Assembly (NCBI GenBank): GCA_020851635.1
Contig: JADZCJ010000083.1
Location: 1 to 64,000 of the forward strand
DNA from: Anaerolineae bacterium
GTDB taxonomy: Bacteria; Chloroflexota; Anaerolineae; UBA4142; SHND01
DNA: 64,000 nt
Direction: 5' to 3'
Part shown: in pieces, positions 52,189-61,580 of the stretch
How the letters are laid out: each line of letters opens with the position of its first letter
Position numbering within the stretch: position 1 is the first letter of the stretch
The notes under the pieces: model-generated
Told to the model about the DNA's origin: nothing
Databases searched by the model: none
Seen by the model: the letters and a program-made list of their open reading frames with translations, nothing else
Program-made: the position numbers and the translations under genes

Positions 52189-53607
52189 ATGACAAAAACC
52201 ATTATGATTGACCCTGTCACCCGCATCGAGGGACACGCCAAAATTACGATTGAACTCGATGAGCGGGGCGAGGTCAGCGATGCTCATTTTCACGTGACCC
52301 AGGTGCGCGGGTTTGAAAAATTATGCGAAGGGCGTCCGTTTCAAGAGATGCCGTCGTTGATGGCGCGCATTTGCGGCATCTGCCCTGTCAGCCATTTGCT
52401 CGCCTCTGCCACCGCGTGTGATGCCCTGATGGCGGTGCGTATTCCGCAAACGGCGCTTTTTTTGCGGCGCGTCATGAATCTCGCGCAAATCGTGCAATCG
52501 CACGCGTTGAGTTTCTTTTATCTCTCCTCACCCGATCTGTTATTGGGCATGGACAGCAATTCCGCAGAGCGCAATCTGATCGGTGTCTTGCAAGCAAATC
52601 CACAGTTGGCGCGCGATGGCATTCGCTTGCGCCAGTTCGGACAACAAATCATCGAATCATTGGGCGGCAAACGAATTCATCCCGGCTGGATCGTGCCCGG
52701 GGGCGTGAGCGAGCCCCTTGATGTCAAAAAGCGCGATGCGATCCTGGCGGAAACGCCCGAGATGCTCGAGATTGCCCAACGGACATTGACATGGTTCAAA
52801 ACGGTGATGTCAGACTATCACGAGGAAATTGAAACCTTTGCGAATTTCCCGTCCCTTTATATGGGGTTGGTGAACGACGAAGGCAAGCTCTCGTACTATA
52901 GCGGCAAGCTGCGGATTGCGGATGCGTCGGGCAGGATTCTGGTTGATCATCACAACCCGGAAGAGTATTCAGAGCTCATCGGCGAAGCGGTCGAGCCATG
53001 GAGTTATTTGAAATCCGCCTATTACATCCCGTACGGGTATCCCGAGGGCATCTATCGGGTGGGTCCGCTGGCGCGCTTGAATGTAGCCAACGGCGCGCGC
53101 ACGGAACGCGCGGACCGGGAGTGGCGCGAGTTTCGACAGCATGGTGTGGTCTCGAGTTCTTTTCACTATCACTATGCGCGCCTGATCGAAATCTTGTATG
53201 GCATCGAGCGCATCGAACAGATCTTGAGCCATCCGAAAATTCTGAGCAAGCACGTGCGCGCGGATGCCAAACCCAACAACTTTGAAGGCGTGGGCGCGGC
53301 AGAAGCGCCGCGCGGCACATTGTTTCATCATTACAAGATTGACGAGCACGGGCTGATCACATGGGTCAACTTGATCATTGCGACGGGACAAAACAATCTC
53401 GCCATGAATCGCGGTGTGCTGCAAGCGGCGCGCCGTTTTGTTCACGGCGAGCGCATCGAGGAAGGCGCGTTGAATCGTGTCGAAGCCGTGATTCGCGCGT
53501 TTGACCCGTGCCTGAGTTGCTCGACCCATGCGGCGGGGCAGATGCCGCTCGAGATTCAGCTCGCGCGCGCGGACGGTGTGGTGGTAGACCGCGTGATGAG
53601 AGGTTGA
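52189..53607 (+). CDS. hoxH: HoxH, [NiFe]-hydrogenase large subunit
   Basis: This 472-residue catalytic subunit has the nickel ligands in RICGICPVSH (C62, C65) and DPCLSCSTH (C441, C444). The C-terminal extension after His447 (AAGQMPLEI onward) must be removed by a protease. It starts at ATG 52189, after AGGAAAG. Together with HoxEFUY it forms a group 3d bidirectional hydrogenase that links H2 to NAD(P)H. The maturation protease gene follows 7 bp later. Confidence 0.96.
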   Translation: MTKTIMIDPVTRIEGHAKITIELDERGEVSDAHFHVTQVRGFEKLCEGRPFQEMPSLMARICGICPVSHLLASATACDALMAVRIPQTALFLRRVMNLAQIVQSHALSFFYLSSPDLLLGMDSNSAERNLIGVLQANPQLARDGIRLRQFGQQIIESLGGKRIHPGWIVPGGVSEPLDVKKRDAILAETPEMLEIAQRTLTWFKTVMSDYHEEIETFANFPSLYMGLVNDEGKLSYYSGKLRIADASGRILVDHHNPEEYSELIGEAVEPWSYLKSAYYIPYGYPEGIYRVGPLARLNVANGARTERADREWREFRQHGVVSSSFHYHYARLIEILYGIERIEQILSHPKILSKHVRADAKPNNFEGVGAAEAPRGTLFHHYKIDEHGLITWVNLIIATGQNNLAMNRGVLQAARRFVHGERIEEGALNRVEAVIRAFDPCLSCSTHAAGQMPLEIQLARADGVVVDRVMRG

Positions 53608-53614
53608 ACAGAAC

Positions 53615-54094
53615 ATGTCGCGCGTTGTGTTGATTGGTTATGGCAATCCCTTGCGCCGCGACGATGGTTTCGGCTGGTGGCTGGCGCGGCGTTTGCAAAA
53701 TGAATTGTGCGATCCTGATATAGAAATCATTGCCGCCCACCAGCTGACGCCCGAACTCGCCGAGCCGCTTGGTCGCGCGGATTACGCGATTTTTGCCGAT
53801 GCTTGTGCCACAGCTCAGGACGAGCTGCCGGACCTGCAAGAGATTGTCGCGGACGAAACGCCAGAGAGCCAATTCTCTCATCAGATGAATCCCGGGTCGC
53901 TTTTGGCGCTCGCGCGCGCCCTCTATGGCGCCGCGCCGTCCCAGAGCTGGCTCTTGACCGTCGGGGCTCAAGACATGGGCTATGGCGAGCAGCTTTCTGC
54001 GCCCGTTGCCTGCGCGCTGGATACCGCCGTCATGCGCGCCCGCGCGTTGTGCATTCAGCTGTCACAAACTCAAGCCCGCGCGGCAATTCCGTAA
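53615..54094 (+). CDS. hoxW: Hydrogenase maturation protease
   Basis: This 159-residue protease has the Ni-binding GYGNPLRRDDGFGWWLAR motif, and FADAC continues the fold. It cleaves the C-terminal tail of HoxH once the Ni-Fe site is loaded. It ends the hox operon and is followed by a terminator hairpin. The C-terminal 30 residues show no special feature. Confidence 0.88.
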   Translation: MSRVVLIGYGNPLRRDDGFGWWLARRLQNELCDPDIEIIAAHQLTPELAEPLGRADYAIFADACATAQDELPDLQEIVADETPESQFSHQMNPGSLLALARALYGAAPSQSWLLTVGAQDMGYGEQLSAPVACALDTAVMRARALCIQLSQTQARAAIP

Positions 54095-54214
54095 GCCCAT
54101 GATTCGTCTCGCGAACATTGCCCCCGCTGCGCCCGGCGTCATCGTCCCGGCAGACCGGGGCGATGATGGCGTGGGGCGTCGGACCTGGTTGATGACAGCA
54201 AAAGCGCGAACAAG

Positions 54215-54239
54215 CCGCAGGCATTCTGCCTGCGGTTTT
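54215..54239 (+). terminator. Terminator of the hox operon
   Basis: A 9-bp perfect stem (CCGCAGGCA with TGCCTGCGG) has a 3-nt loop and is followed by TTTT. It lies 121 bp past the protease stop. An imperfect, G-U-containing hairpin at about 54140-54178 precedes it. Confidence 0.75.
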
Positions 54240-54259
54240 ATGTTTGCCTGCACCTTTTT

Positions 54260-54289
54260 TTGACTTGATTGGAACCGATTCTGTAACGC
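54260..54289 (+). promoter_or_regulatory. Promoter-like region before the metallo-hydrolase
   Basis: TTTTTTTGACTTGATT is followed about 13 bp later by GTAACGC. The same arrangement (TTTTTGACCCGATT ... GTTACGC) is found before the korD operon, suggesting a shared regulatory element. It lies about 70 bp before the ATG at 54356. Confidence 0.3.
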
Positions 54290-54355
54290 AATCCGCTAGA
54301 CTGGATGAGAGAATTTTGAGCAGGTCGAAAGCTGTCCCGCCAAGGGAGGAATACC

Positions 54356-55294
54356 ATGAAAAAGTTTCTCTTGATTGGTTTCGGCATGATTTTTACTGCA
54401 TGCGTTCTCGGCATTGGCGCATGGGCGATTGGCGACCGAATGGCAGCTGCCGCCATCGAACAGGAATGGCAAACCACACAGGTCGAAAAAATTCATGCGC
54501 TCGGCGCGACGCGCACGTTTGAAATTTTGCCGTTGTTTGAAGAAGCAAAAGCGCGCAATGACCTGGAATTGGAGCATGGCGTCTCGTATCTGATCAAGAC
54601 CGACGAGCTGAACATTTTGCTGGACGTTGGCATGACGCCCGCGCGCCTCTCACGCAATATGCAAGCGTTGAATGTGAGCGAAAAGGATTTTGATGTGGTC
54701 GTGATCACGCACCCGCATCCCGATCATATGGGCGGGACAGCTGCCTGGTGGTCAAACAGATTGGCAGCGGGCGACCCGCCACTGGATTTGACCGGGAAAC
54801 GCGTGCTGGTCCCGATGGCGCTGAACAATGCGGAAATAGCACAGAGCGTTCTTGAACAACCGACGAAAATCGCAAAAGGCGTTGCAACCCTGGGCACGAT
54901 TGCTTTTCCCGAATTGTTTCCCCTTTCGCTCCGAGGGGCGCGGAATGTCGAGCAAGCGTTGGCGGTGAATGTCAAAGATAAAGGGATTGTTCTCATCACC
55001 GGCTGCGGGCATCCAACCGTAGAGCGCATTGTGACACGCGCCGGTGCGATATTTGATGAACCGATTATTGGGATCGTCGGCGGACTGCATTATGAGGGGT
55101 TTAGTCGGGAACAAACACAACCGCATATCGCCTTTATCGCCGCGCTCGATCCGCAGTTGGTCGCCGTGTCCCCGCATGACAGCAGCCCCGCGGCGCTGGA
55201 GGCATTCCGAGAAGCGTTTCCGGGCGCGTATCGTGAAATCCGCGTCGGTGAACAGATTCGGCTGGATGAACCGATTGCCGCACGCCCGCGTTGA
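54356..55294 (+). CDS. Exported metallo-beta-lactamase-fold hydrolase
   Basis: This 312-residue protein has an N-terminal hydrophobic signal or anchor (residues about 4-28). The HxHxDH metal motif is in THPHPDHMGG (near residue 121), followed by a GCGH loop (near 221) and GGLHYEG (near 241), giving a likely dinuclear metal site. A GGGAGGA ribosome-binding site precedes the ATG. It precedes a DUF6544-like protein by 24 bp. The substrate is unknown; relatives include lactonases and other hydrolases of the 7,8-dihydropterin-6-methyl type. Confidence 0.82.
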   Translation: MKKFLLIGFGMIFTACVLGIGAWAIGDRMAAAAIEQEWQTTQVEKIHALGATRTFEILPLFEEAKARNDLELEHGVSYLIKTDELNILLDVGMTPARLSRNMQALNVSEKDFDVVVITHPHPDHMGGTAAWWSNRLAAGDPPLDLTGKRVLVPMALNNAEIAQSVLEQPTKIAKGVATLGTIAFPELFPLSLRGARNVEQALAVNVKDKGIVLITGCGHPTVERIVTRAGAIFDEPIIGIVGGLHYEGFSREQTQPHIAFIAALDPQLVAVSPHDSSPAALEAFREAFPGAYREIRVGEQIRLDEPIAARPR

Positions 55295-55318
55295 ACGGAC
55301 CGTCGAAAAGGAGTAAAG

Positions 55319-56203
55319 ATGAACACTACAAGCATCCTGACGCCGACCTATGGGCGGCAAGAAACCAAACAAAAGCGGAGATTTGGGATGATGGAAATCT
55401 TGTTGATTATCGGTGGGGTGATTTTGGGGCTGCTCCTGCTCGGCTGGTTGGGTCTGCAGGTGCGTCTTGCTCCCTTTCCCGCGTTTTCGCAATCTTCGGG
55501 TCCGGCTGAAACAATGCCTCTGCCTGCTAATCTGCCACCCCCGGTCGCTCGATTTTATGACAAGGTGTATGGGGGTGATGTGCCCGTCATCAAATCCGCC
55601 GTGATTTCGGGTCGGGCGCAAGTGCGTCCCGTCGGTCCGGTGTATCTGCCGGCGCGTTTCCGCTTTACCCATGAAGCGGGTGTGGGCTATCGTCACTATA
55701 TCGAGGCGGGCTTGTTTGGCTTGCCTTTGCTGCAAGTGGACGAGCGTTATCTGGACGGTCATGCAGTGGGGAAAACTCCCTTTGGCGTGGATCAAGGAGA
55801 CAAGGTAGACCAGGCGGCAAATCTTGGGATGTGGGCAGAGCGGATCTGGATGCCTGCCATGCTTTTGAGTGAGCCGGGGGTGGAATGGCAAGCCATTGAC
55901 GACAACACCGCCGGTCTGGTCGTTCCGTTTAACGAGGGCGTGGACCACTATATCGTGCGGTTCAATCCCGAGACGGGCTTGATTGATTGGTTCGAATCCA
56001 TGCGCTTCAAGAATCAGGCAAGCCCTGCCAGGATTCTGTGGCTCAACAAGGCAGTGGAATGGGCGCCGCTGAATGATTTCCTGACCAGCACCGCCGGCTC
56101 TGCCATCTGGATGGACGATGGCACTCCGTGGGCAACCTTTTACGTCGAGGACATTCGCTTTAACGTGGATGTGCATGAATATATTCGCAGTACCGGACCC
56201 TGA
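55319..56203 (+). CDS. DUF6544-like membrane-anchored protein
   Basis: This is a 294-residue protein with one transmembrane helix near residues 25-45. The outer domain has LPANLPPPVARFYDKVYG, a charged WMPAMLLSEPGVEW segment and an NFDYIV-like core. It looks like DUF6544 (a lipocalin-like domain of unknown function), but I am only moderately sure. A GAAAAGGAG site precedes the ATG and it is co-transcribed with the metallo-hydrolase gene. No catalytic motif is visible. Confidence 0.5.
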   Translation: MNTTSILTPTYGRQETKQKRRFGMMEILLIIGGVILGLLLLGWLGLQVRLAPFPAFSQSSGPAETMPLPANLPPPVARFYDKVYGGDVPVIKSAVISGRAQVRPVGPVYLPARFRFTHEAGVGYRHYIEAGLFGLPLLQVDERYLDGHAVGKTPFGVDQGDKVDQAANLGMWAERIWMPAMLLSEPGVEWQAIDDNTAGLVVPFNEGVDHYIVRFNPETGLIDWFESMRFKNQASPARILWLNKAVEWAPLNDFLTSTAGSAIWMDDGTPWATFYVEDIRFNVDVHEYIRSTGP

Positions 56204-56229
56204 CACCGTAACTGATTTCTGACTCGTTT

Positions 56230-56260
56230 TTGACCCGATTCAAACAATGCCGCGTTACGC
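56230..56260 (+). promoter_or_regulatory. Promoter-like region before the kor operon
   Basis: TTGACC (56230-56235) within TTTTTGACCCGATT is followed by GTTACGC (56254-56260), 26 bp before the korD start. The match to 54260-54289 is the main support. Confidence 0.3.
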
Positions 56261-56285
56261 TTGGTGCAGGCAAAGGAGCCAAGAG

Positions 56286-56570
56286 ATGCGTGGAACAATT
56301 GTCATTGACGAGAATCGCTGCAAGGGCTGCGAGTTGTGCGTGTATGTATGTCCGAAACACTTGATTGGCTTGGCTGAGACCGTGGGCTTGCGCGGCTATC
56401 GTCCCGCGCATCTCGACGACCCGCGCGGCGACTGTACGGGCTGTTTGTTATGTGCGGTGATTTGTCCGGAGGCTGCCATAACGATTTATCGCGCAGCACC
56501 GGCGCACCGCGAAAACAGGCGTGCTGTCGCCGCGTCCGCGCCCACGCCGGGGGAGGAACAAGCTCTATGA
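56286..56570 (+). CDS. korD: Ferredoxin subunit of 2-oxoacid:ferredoxin oxidoreductase
   Basis: This 94-residue protein has two [4Fe-4S] motifs, [13 protein letters not shown] and [13 protein letters not shown], typical of the delta subunit. ATG 56286 follows AAGGAGCC. The basic, proline-rich C-terminus overlaps the next start by 4 bp. It passes electrons from the oxidoreductase to external ferredoxin. It is the first gene of the operon. Confidence 0.92.
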   Translation: MRGTIVIDENRCKGCELCVYVCPKHLIGLAETVGLRGYRPAHLDDPRGDCTGCLLCAVICPEAAITIYRAAPAHRENRRAVAASAPTPGEEQAL

Positions 56571-57670
56571 AAGAGTTGTGGAAGGGCAATGAAGCGATTG
56601 CCGAAGCAGCCGTCCGCGCAGGTCTCGACGCCTATTTCGGTTATCCCATCACACCTCAAACTGAATTGCTCGAATATCTCTCCGCTCGCTTGCCTGCTCT
56701 GGGCAAGCGAGTTTTTCTCCAGGCGGAAAGCGAATTGGCTGCCATCAACATGGTTTACGGCGCGGCGTGCGCGGGCGCGCGTACCATGACCTCATCTTCT
56801 TCGCCGGGCTTTTCGCTGATGCAAGAGGGCTTGTCGTATATTGCCGCCTCGCAAGTGCCCTGTGTGGTCGTGGATGTCATGCGCGGGGGACCCGGTCTGG
56901 GCAATCTCGCGCCCACTCAAGCCGACTATTTTCAAATGACCAAGGGCGGGGGTCACGGCGACTATCACCCCATCGTCCTCGCGCCCGCGTCGGTGCAGGA
57001 AGCGGTGGATTTGATGTATGGCGCGTTCGAGCTCGCGGAAAAGTACCGGACGATCGTGATTCTGGCGATTGACGGCAACATCGGACAGATGATGGAACCG
57101 GTCGAGCTGCCGCCCATGCGCGAGCGCAACAAATCAGATTTTGGATGGGAACTGACGGGCGCGCGGGGACGCGAGCGTCGCATCATCACCTCGCTCTTTT
57201 TGAAACCCGAAGAATTGGAACACATGAACACCGCGCTGCAGACCAAGGACCAGGCGGTTCGCGCCAACGAGGTCCGGTATGTCGAGCGCTTGACGGAGGA
57301 TGCGGACCTGGTGCTCGTGGCGTTTGGCTCTGCCGCGCGCATCTCCCAGACCGCGCTCAAACAAGCGCGGGCGAATGGCTTGGCGGTGGGCTTGTTTCGC
57401 CCCATCACCCTCTATCCCTTTCCGGACCAAGCGCTCGCGCGTTTGTCCGAGCGCGTCAATCAATTCCTGGTTGTGGAAATGAGCGCCGGGCAAATGGTCG
57501 AAGATGTACGGCTTGCGGTCGAGCGCAAGGCGCAAGTTCACCTGTTGGGCAAAATGGGCGGACTTGTGCCGATGCCTGATGAGATTCTCGACCGCATTTA
57601 TGCGCACATGCCGGTGCGGGAGGAAGCGGCACTGACCGCAGAAGAAGCATTGCTTGCCGCTTATTTATGA
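56567..57670 (+). CDS. korA: 2-oxoacid:ferredoxin oxidoreductase alpha subunit
   Basis: This 367-residue subunit has the pyrimidine-binding region with [15 protein letters not shown] near residue 25, [21 protein letters not shown], and [18 protein letters not shown]. These match the alpha subunits of 2-oxoglutarate and related oxidoreductases (KorA or VorB). [21 protein letters not shown] is also typical. Its partner beta subunit lies 2 kb downstream. The substrate (2-oxoglutarate or branched-chain 2-oxoacids) is uncertain. Confidence 0.92.
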   Translation: MKELWKGNEAIAEAAVRAGLDAYFGYPITPQTELLEYLSARLPALGKRVFLQAESELAAINMVYGAACAGARTMTSSSSPGFSLMQEGLSYIAASQVPCVVVDVMRGGPGLGNLAPTQADYFQMTKGGGHGDYHPIVLAPASVQEAVDLMYGAFELAEKYRTIVILAIDGNIGQMMEPVELPPMRERNKSDFGWELTGARGRERRIITSLFLKPEELEHMNTALQTKDQAVRANEVRYVERLTEDADLVLVAFGSAARISQTALKQARANGLAVGLFRPITLYPFPDQALARLSERVNQFLVVEMSAGQMVEDVRLAVERKAQVHLLGKMGGLVPMPDEILDRIYAHMPVREEAALTAEEALLAAYL

Positions 57671-57680
57671 GCACGGACGA

Positions 57681-58472
57681 ATGACAGACCCCCACCTCGC
57701 ACACACCGTCTTGCCATTTCCGGTCGAGCGACAGGTCATCATCGAGGGCGGTCGGATTGCCTCGCACCGGCATACCGTGTGCGGCTTGATTGAAATGGAT
57801 GTTACCGAACCGCGCCGATTGATTCAAGTTGTCAAGGCGCGCACCGGCGAAGGGGTCTCTCTGACTGCTTTTGTCATTGCGTGCCTGGCGCAGGCGATAG
57901 ACCGGGACAAACCGATGCACGCGTATCGCGATCGGCGCAAGCGGCTCATTGTCTTTGACGAGGTGGACGTCAACGTCATTATCGAGATCGAGCATGAAGG
58001 CAGAAAAGTAACCTTGCCGCATTTCGTGAGGGGGGCGAACCGGCGGACGGTATACGACATCAATAAAGAAATTCGGACGGTCAAAGCCAATCCCAGGATG
58101 GCATCCGGATACAAGAGCATGTGGTTTCTGCGGCTGCCGCGTTTTGTTCGGGACATTTTTTATGGCGTGGTCTACAAGAACCCTTTCTGGCTGAAACAGA
58201 GTTTTGGGACGGTGGGCGTGACCGCCATCGGCATGTTTGGCAAGGGCGGGGGCTGGGCGATTCCCTTTGGCGTGCATACGCTGGATGTGGCGCTGGGCGG
58301 CATCGCCGTGAAACCCGGCGTGGTGGATGGGCGCATCGAGATTCGCGAATATATGGATGTGACGCTTTGTTTCGATCATGATGTAATTGATGGGGCGCCG
58401 GCTGCGCGTTTTACAGAGCAGTTTAGAGAATTGGTCGAGAGCGGATACGGCGTGTGTGATCAAGAATTGTAA
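57681..58472 (+). CDS. Stand-alone 2-oxoacid dehydrogenase E2 catalytic domain
   Basis: This 263-residue protein matches the acyltransferase (CATRD) domain of dihydrolipoamide acyltransferases. HDVIDGAPAARF near residue 230 is the HxxxDG catalytic motif, and SLTAFVIACLAQAIDRD is an early family segment. Normal E2 proteins carry lipoyl and E3-binding domains before this core; here both are absent and the protein begins at about the core. A middle segment KQSFGTVGVTAIGMFGKGGGW has the family SFGTVG variation. It lies 10 bp after korA. How it works without a lipoyl arm is unknown. Confidence 0.8.
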   Translation: MTDPHLAHTVLPFPVERQVIIEGGRIASHRHTVCGLIEMDVTEPRRLIQVVKARTGEGVSLTAFVIACLAQAIDRDKPMHAYRDRRKRLIVFDEVDVNVIIEIEHEGRKVTLPHFVRGANRRTVYDINKEIRTVKANPRMASGYKSMWFLRLPRFVRDIFYGVVYKNPFWLKQSFGTVGVTAIGMFGKGGGWAIPFGVHTLDVALGGIAVKPGVVDGRIEIREYMDVTLCFDHDVIDGAPAARFTEQFRELVESGYGVCDQEL

Positions 58473-58482
58473 GGAGGAAAAC

Positions 58483-59031
58483 ATGTCAAGCTCAATTCTT
58501 GTAACGTATGCCACTCGTTACGGTTCCACGCGGCAGGTTGCCGAACATGTCGCGGCGGTACTGCGTGAACACGCGCTGGTCGTGGATGTTGAATCCGTGC
58601 GCAGCGTGCGGACCCTCGAAGGGTACGACGCGGTGGTTCTCGGCGCGCCCATTTATATCGGCAGTTTGCACAAGGACGCGCAGCGTTTCTTGTCGCAGCA
58701 CCGTGAAACGCTTTCGCACGTGCCCGTTGCGATCTTTGCGCTCGGTCCGATTCACGACGACGAAAAGGAATGCCAAGACGCGCGCGTCGAACTCGACAAA
58801 GAGGTTGGAAAATACCATTGGCGTGCGCTCATCACGGTTAAAGTGTTTGGCGGCAAGTTCGATCCGAGCAAGCTGCGCTTTCCCGATAATCTGCTGACCA
58901 CGCTGCCCGCAAGCCCGCTTCATGGAGCGCCGGCAAGTGACGTGCGCGACTGGACGGCGATCCGCGCATGGGCGAATGAGCTGGCAGTCAAACTGCAGGC
59001 GGCTTTGTCGCACATGGAGGCGCAAAAATGA
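58483..59031 (+). CDS. Flavodoxin-like FMN protein
   Basis: This 182-residue protein has the FMN phosphate loop VTYATRYGSTRQVAEHVA and YDAVVLGAPIYIGSLHKDA, a pattern of HemG/flavodoxin domains. A strong AAGGAGGAAA site precedes the ATG. It could be an electron carrier of the oxidoreductase system or a quinone-dependent protoporphyrinogen oxidase-like enzyme; the operon favours an electron-transfer role. It overlaps the next membrane-protein gene by 4 bp. Confidence 0.82.
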   Translation: MSSSILVTYATRYGSTRQVAEHVAAVLREHALVVDVESVRSVRTLEGYDAVVLGAPIYIGSLHKDAQRFLSQHRETLSHVPVAIFALGPIHDDEKECQDARVELDKEVGKYHWRALITVKVFGGKFDPSKLRFPDNLLTTLPASPLHGAPASDVRDWTAIRAWANELAVKLQAALSHMEAQK

Positions 59032-59714
59032 AAAGCGCGACGAAAGTAACCGTTTCAACATTCGGTGTTCTGGCGGCATTAGCGGGTCTCGAACATGGTA
59101 TCGGCGAAATCCTGCAAGGCAATACCGCGCCTGAGGGGATTGTGATCGAATCATGGCCCCATTGGGAGCCGATGCAAATCGTGAGTGGGGAGCCGGCGAT
59201 GACGATTGTTCCTAACCTGCTCGGCTCCGGCATCCTTACCGTCCTCATTTCGCTCATCTTCCTTGCTTGGGTGACATTGTTTATTGAGCGTAAGCACGGC
59301 GGTTTGGTTCTGATTCTTTTGTCCATCCTCCTGCTGCTCGTTGGCGGAGGGTTTGGACCGCCACTGCTTGGGATCCTTCTCGGCATCACAGCGACGCGAA
59401 TCCATGCGCCGCTGACGTGGTGGAGGAAACTACTCCCTGTTGGTTTGCAGCGTTTCCTTGCGAGAGTGTGGCTGGGGTCGCTTGTCGCCGCGTTCTGCGC
59501 GTGGCTGGTGATGTTTCCCGGCTCGATCCTGCTCGGCTATTACGGGAATGTGGATGATCCAAACCTTGTGCCGGTTCTAGTCTTCTTGGCGTTCGGGCTT
59601 CTTTTACTAACCATCGTCGCAGGATTTGCCTATGACATTCGGCAGCAGACCGACGTGTCCCACAGTCCTCCCTTGCGCGTTGGGCGAAATCGAATGGGGC
59701 GCAGCACTCTGTAG
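59028..59714 (+). CDS. Predicted membrane protein
   Basis: This 228-residue protein has about five hydrophobic segments. The N-terminal FGVLAALAGLEHGIGEILQGN motif and PHWEPMQIVSGEPAMTI loop recur in unannotated Chloroflexota membrane proteins, in my recollection. No function is evident. Its ATG overlaps the flavodoxin stop, so it is translated from the same mRNA between korA and korB. The last about 25 residues are hydrophilic. Confidence 0.6.
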   Translation: MKSATKVTVSTFGVLAALAGLEHGIGEILQGNTAPEGIVIESWPHWEPMQIVSGEPAMTIVPNLLGSGILTVLISLIFLAWVTLFIERKHGGLVLILLSILLLLVGGGFGPPLLGILLGITATRIHAPLTWWRKLLPVGLQRFLARVWLGSLVAAFCAWLVMFPGSILLGYYGNVDDPNLVPVLVFLAFGLLLLTIVAGFAYDIRQQTDVSHSPPLRVGRNRMGRSTL

Positions 59715-59808
59715 GAATACGCAGCGCGCTAGTCAATGCAGAATTAGAAAACGCGTGGCGGCAGCCCATGAAACTAAAGTAAGGTAATAACGTTACAGGA
59801 ACCGGAAC

Positions 59809-60579
59809 ATGCTTAACGAAACTCTTGGCGTCGTCTATGAACGCCCACACACTCTGACGGACGTCATCACCCATTACTGTCCGGGCTGTACCCACGGCGT
59901 CATTCATCGCCTCGTTGCAGAAGTGATGCAGGAATTGGATATTCAACACGAAACGATTGGCGTCGCGTCCGTGGGCTGTTCGGTGTTTGCGTACAACTAT
60001 CTCGACTGTGATTTTTGCGAAGCGGCGCACGGGCGCGCTCCTGCGATGGCGACGGGTGTCAAGCGCGTGCATCCCGACAAGATCGTTTTTACCTATCAGG
60101 GTGACGGCGACCTCGCCTCCATCGGTCTGGCTGAAATCGTTCATGCCGCCTCGCGCGGAGAAAATATCACGGTCATTTTTGTCAACAACGGCGTGTACGG
60201 CATGACCGGCGGACAGATGGCGCCGACAACGCTGCCGGGAATGAAAACAACCTCATCCCAAACGGGTCGCGATGTGGTGACGATGGGCTTTCCCTTGCGC
60301 ATGTCGGAACTGCTCGCCACAACCGGCGGCGCGAGTTATATCGTGCGGCGCTCGGTGCATGATCCGGGACACATCAACCAGACCAAAAAGGCAATCAAGA
60401 AGGCGTTTCAGGTCCAAATGCACGGCTTGGGTTTTGCGCTCGTCGAGATCTTGTCGTCGTGCCCGGTCAACTGGGGCATGACCGCGCATGATGCCCTGGA
60501 CTATATCAAAGAAAAAATGGTAACCTATTTCCCGCTGGGCGATTACAAAATCTCGGACGCGGTCAAGGCGCTCAAATGA
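59809..60579 (+). CDS. korB: 2-oxoacid:ferredoxin oxidoreductase beta subunit
   Basis: This 256-residue TPP-binding subunit has [20 protein letters not shown] near residue 20 (a Cys ligand pair), [21 protein letters not shown] and [17 protein letters not shown] for the TPP site. [15 protein letters not shown] supplies further Cys for the iron-sulfur cluster. It pairs with KorA to oxidise a 2-oxoacid to acyl-CoA, CO2 and reduced ferredoxin. The gap to the preceding gene is 94 bp, so a second promoter is possible. Confidence 0.93.
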   Translation: MLNETLGVVYERPHTLTDVITHYCPGCTHGVIHRLVAEVMQELDIQHETIGVASVGCSVFAYNYLDCDFCEAAHGRAPAMATGVKRVHPDKIVFTYQGDGDLASIGLAEIVHAASRGENITVIFVNNGVYGMTGGQMAPTTLPGMKTTSSQTGRDVVTMGFPLRMSELLATTGGASYIVRRSVHDPGHINQTKKAIKKAFQVQMHGLGFALVEILSSCPVNWGMTAHDALDYIKEKMVTYFPLGDYKISDAVKALK

Positions 60580-60616
60580 CGCGCTGGTCGCGCGCACGGG
60601 CGACGGAGAGATTGCG

Positions 60617-61486
60617 ATGACCTGGAGGAAACTGCTTTTCGATCTCGGCAAAGTGATTCTTGCAGGGGCAGCATTCGCCCTCGGCACGATGCTTGGCGGC
60701 ATGTTTGCGACGCTGCTGCAACTGCCGCCTCCCGTCCCGCCCCGGGACGCCGACATGAGCGCGGTTGCTCTCTATTCCGCGCTCACGACACCGTTGGTCG
60801 CGCTGGGGCTTGTCGTTTTGGCGCGCGGAGTGAGCGGCAGTCCGGTCGTGCGCGCGCTCGTGCTCTCTTTTTTCCTCTGGATCACGTATGCGGTCAATAC
60901 GCAGTTGGAGGCGGCAATTGTTTCGACCTTTGCGGCGAGTATGCCGTATGCAATCGTCATGTATCTTTTCGCCGCGCTGTTCTGCGGCACGGCTGTCGCG
61001 TTTCTCTTTAGACCGGACAAGCCGGACGTGACGGTCCGGCAGGCGCTTGACGGTTATCGCGCGGGCGTGACCACCTTTGGGCTGGTGTGGCGGCTCGGAC
61101 TGGCTGCCGTTGCGTTCATGCCCATCTATTTTGTGTTTGGTCTGATGGTCCTGCCTTTTACCGGTGAATATTATCGGCAAGAGATGTTCGGGCTTGTCGC
61201 GCCGACAATCGAATCGCTGCTCCCTACGCTGTTTATTCGCAGTGTCTTGTTCCTGCTCGCCTGCCTGCCGGTGATTGTGTTGTGGACAAGGTCCGCCCGC
61301 GCGCTCTTTTGGCGGCTGGGGCTGGCGCTCTTTTTGATGGTCGGCGGAGTCATCATGCTCTATGCGACATGGCTGCCGCTTTATGTGCGTGTTCCGCACC
61401 TGCTCGAAATTCTGGCGGATGAATTTGTGTATGCGGGCGTCCTGGTGCTGCTCTTGAAAAAACGCGGGTCGCCCGCAGCTGGATGA
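60617..61486 (+). CDS. Predicted polytopic membrane protein
   Basis: This 289-residue protein has about eight hydrophobic segments. Features are the helix-loop PPPVPPRDADMSAVALYSALTT near residue 45 and the charged loop RPDKPDVTVRQALDGYRAG between helices. I do not recognise a family. It lies 37 bp after korB and is probably in the same operon. No catalytic motif is evident. Confidence 0.6.
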   Translation: MTWRKLLFDLGKVILAGAAFALGTMLGGMFATLLQLPPPVPPRDADMSAVALYSALTTPLVALGLVVLARGVSGSPVVRALVLSFFLWITYAVNTQLEAAIVSTFAASMPYAIVMYLFAALFCGTAVAFLFRPDKPDVTVRQALDGYRAGVTTFGLVWRLGLAAVAFMPIYFVFGLMVLPFTGEYYRQEMFGLVAPTIESLLPTLFIRSVLFLLACLPVIVLWTRSARALFWRLGLALFLMVGGVIMLYATWLPLYVRVPHLLEILADEFVYAGVLVLLLKKRGSPAAG

Positions 61487-61580
61487 AAATACGCGAGACA
61501 TAGTGACGATTTCAATCGTCCTCCGGCGCGAGCAACGAATGAATTCGTTAGTACGGGTCTGTTTTTAGCGGAGGTGTGAA

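Noticed and set aside
54752-56206. A 484-codon open frame opposite the metallo-hydrolase and DUF6544-like genes
   Set aside because: It spans two well-supported plus-strand genes with their own ribosome-binding sites.
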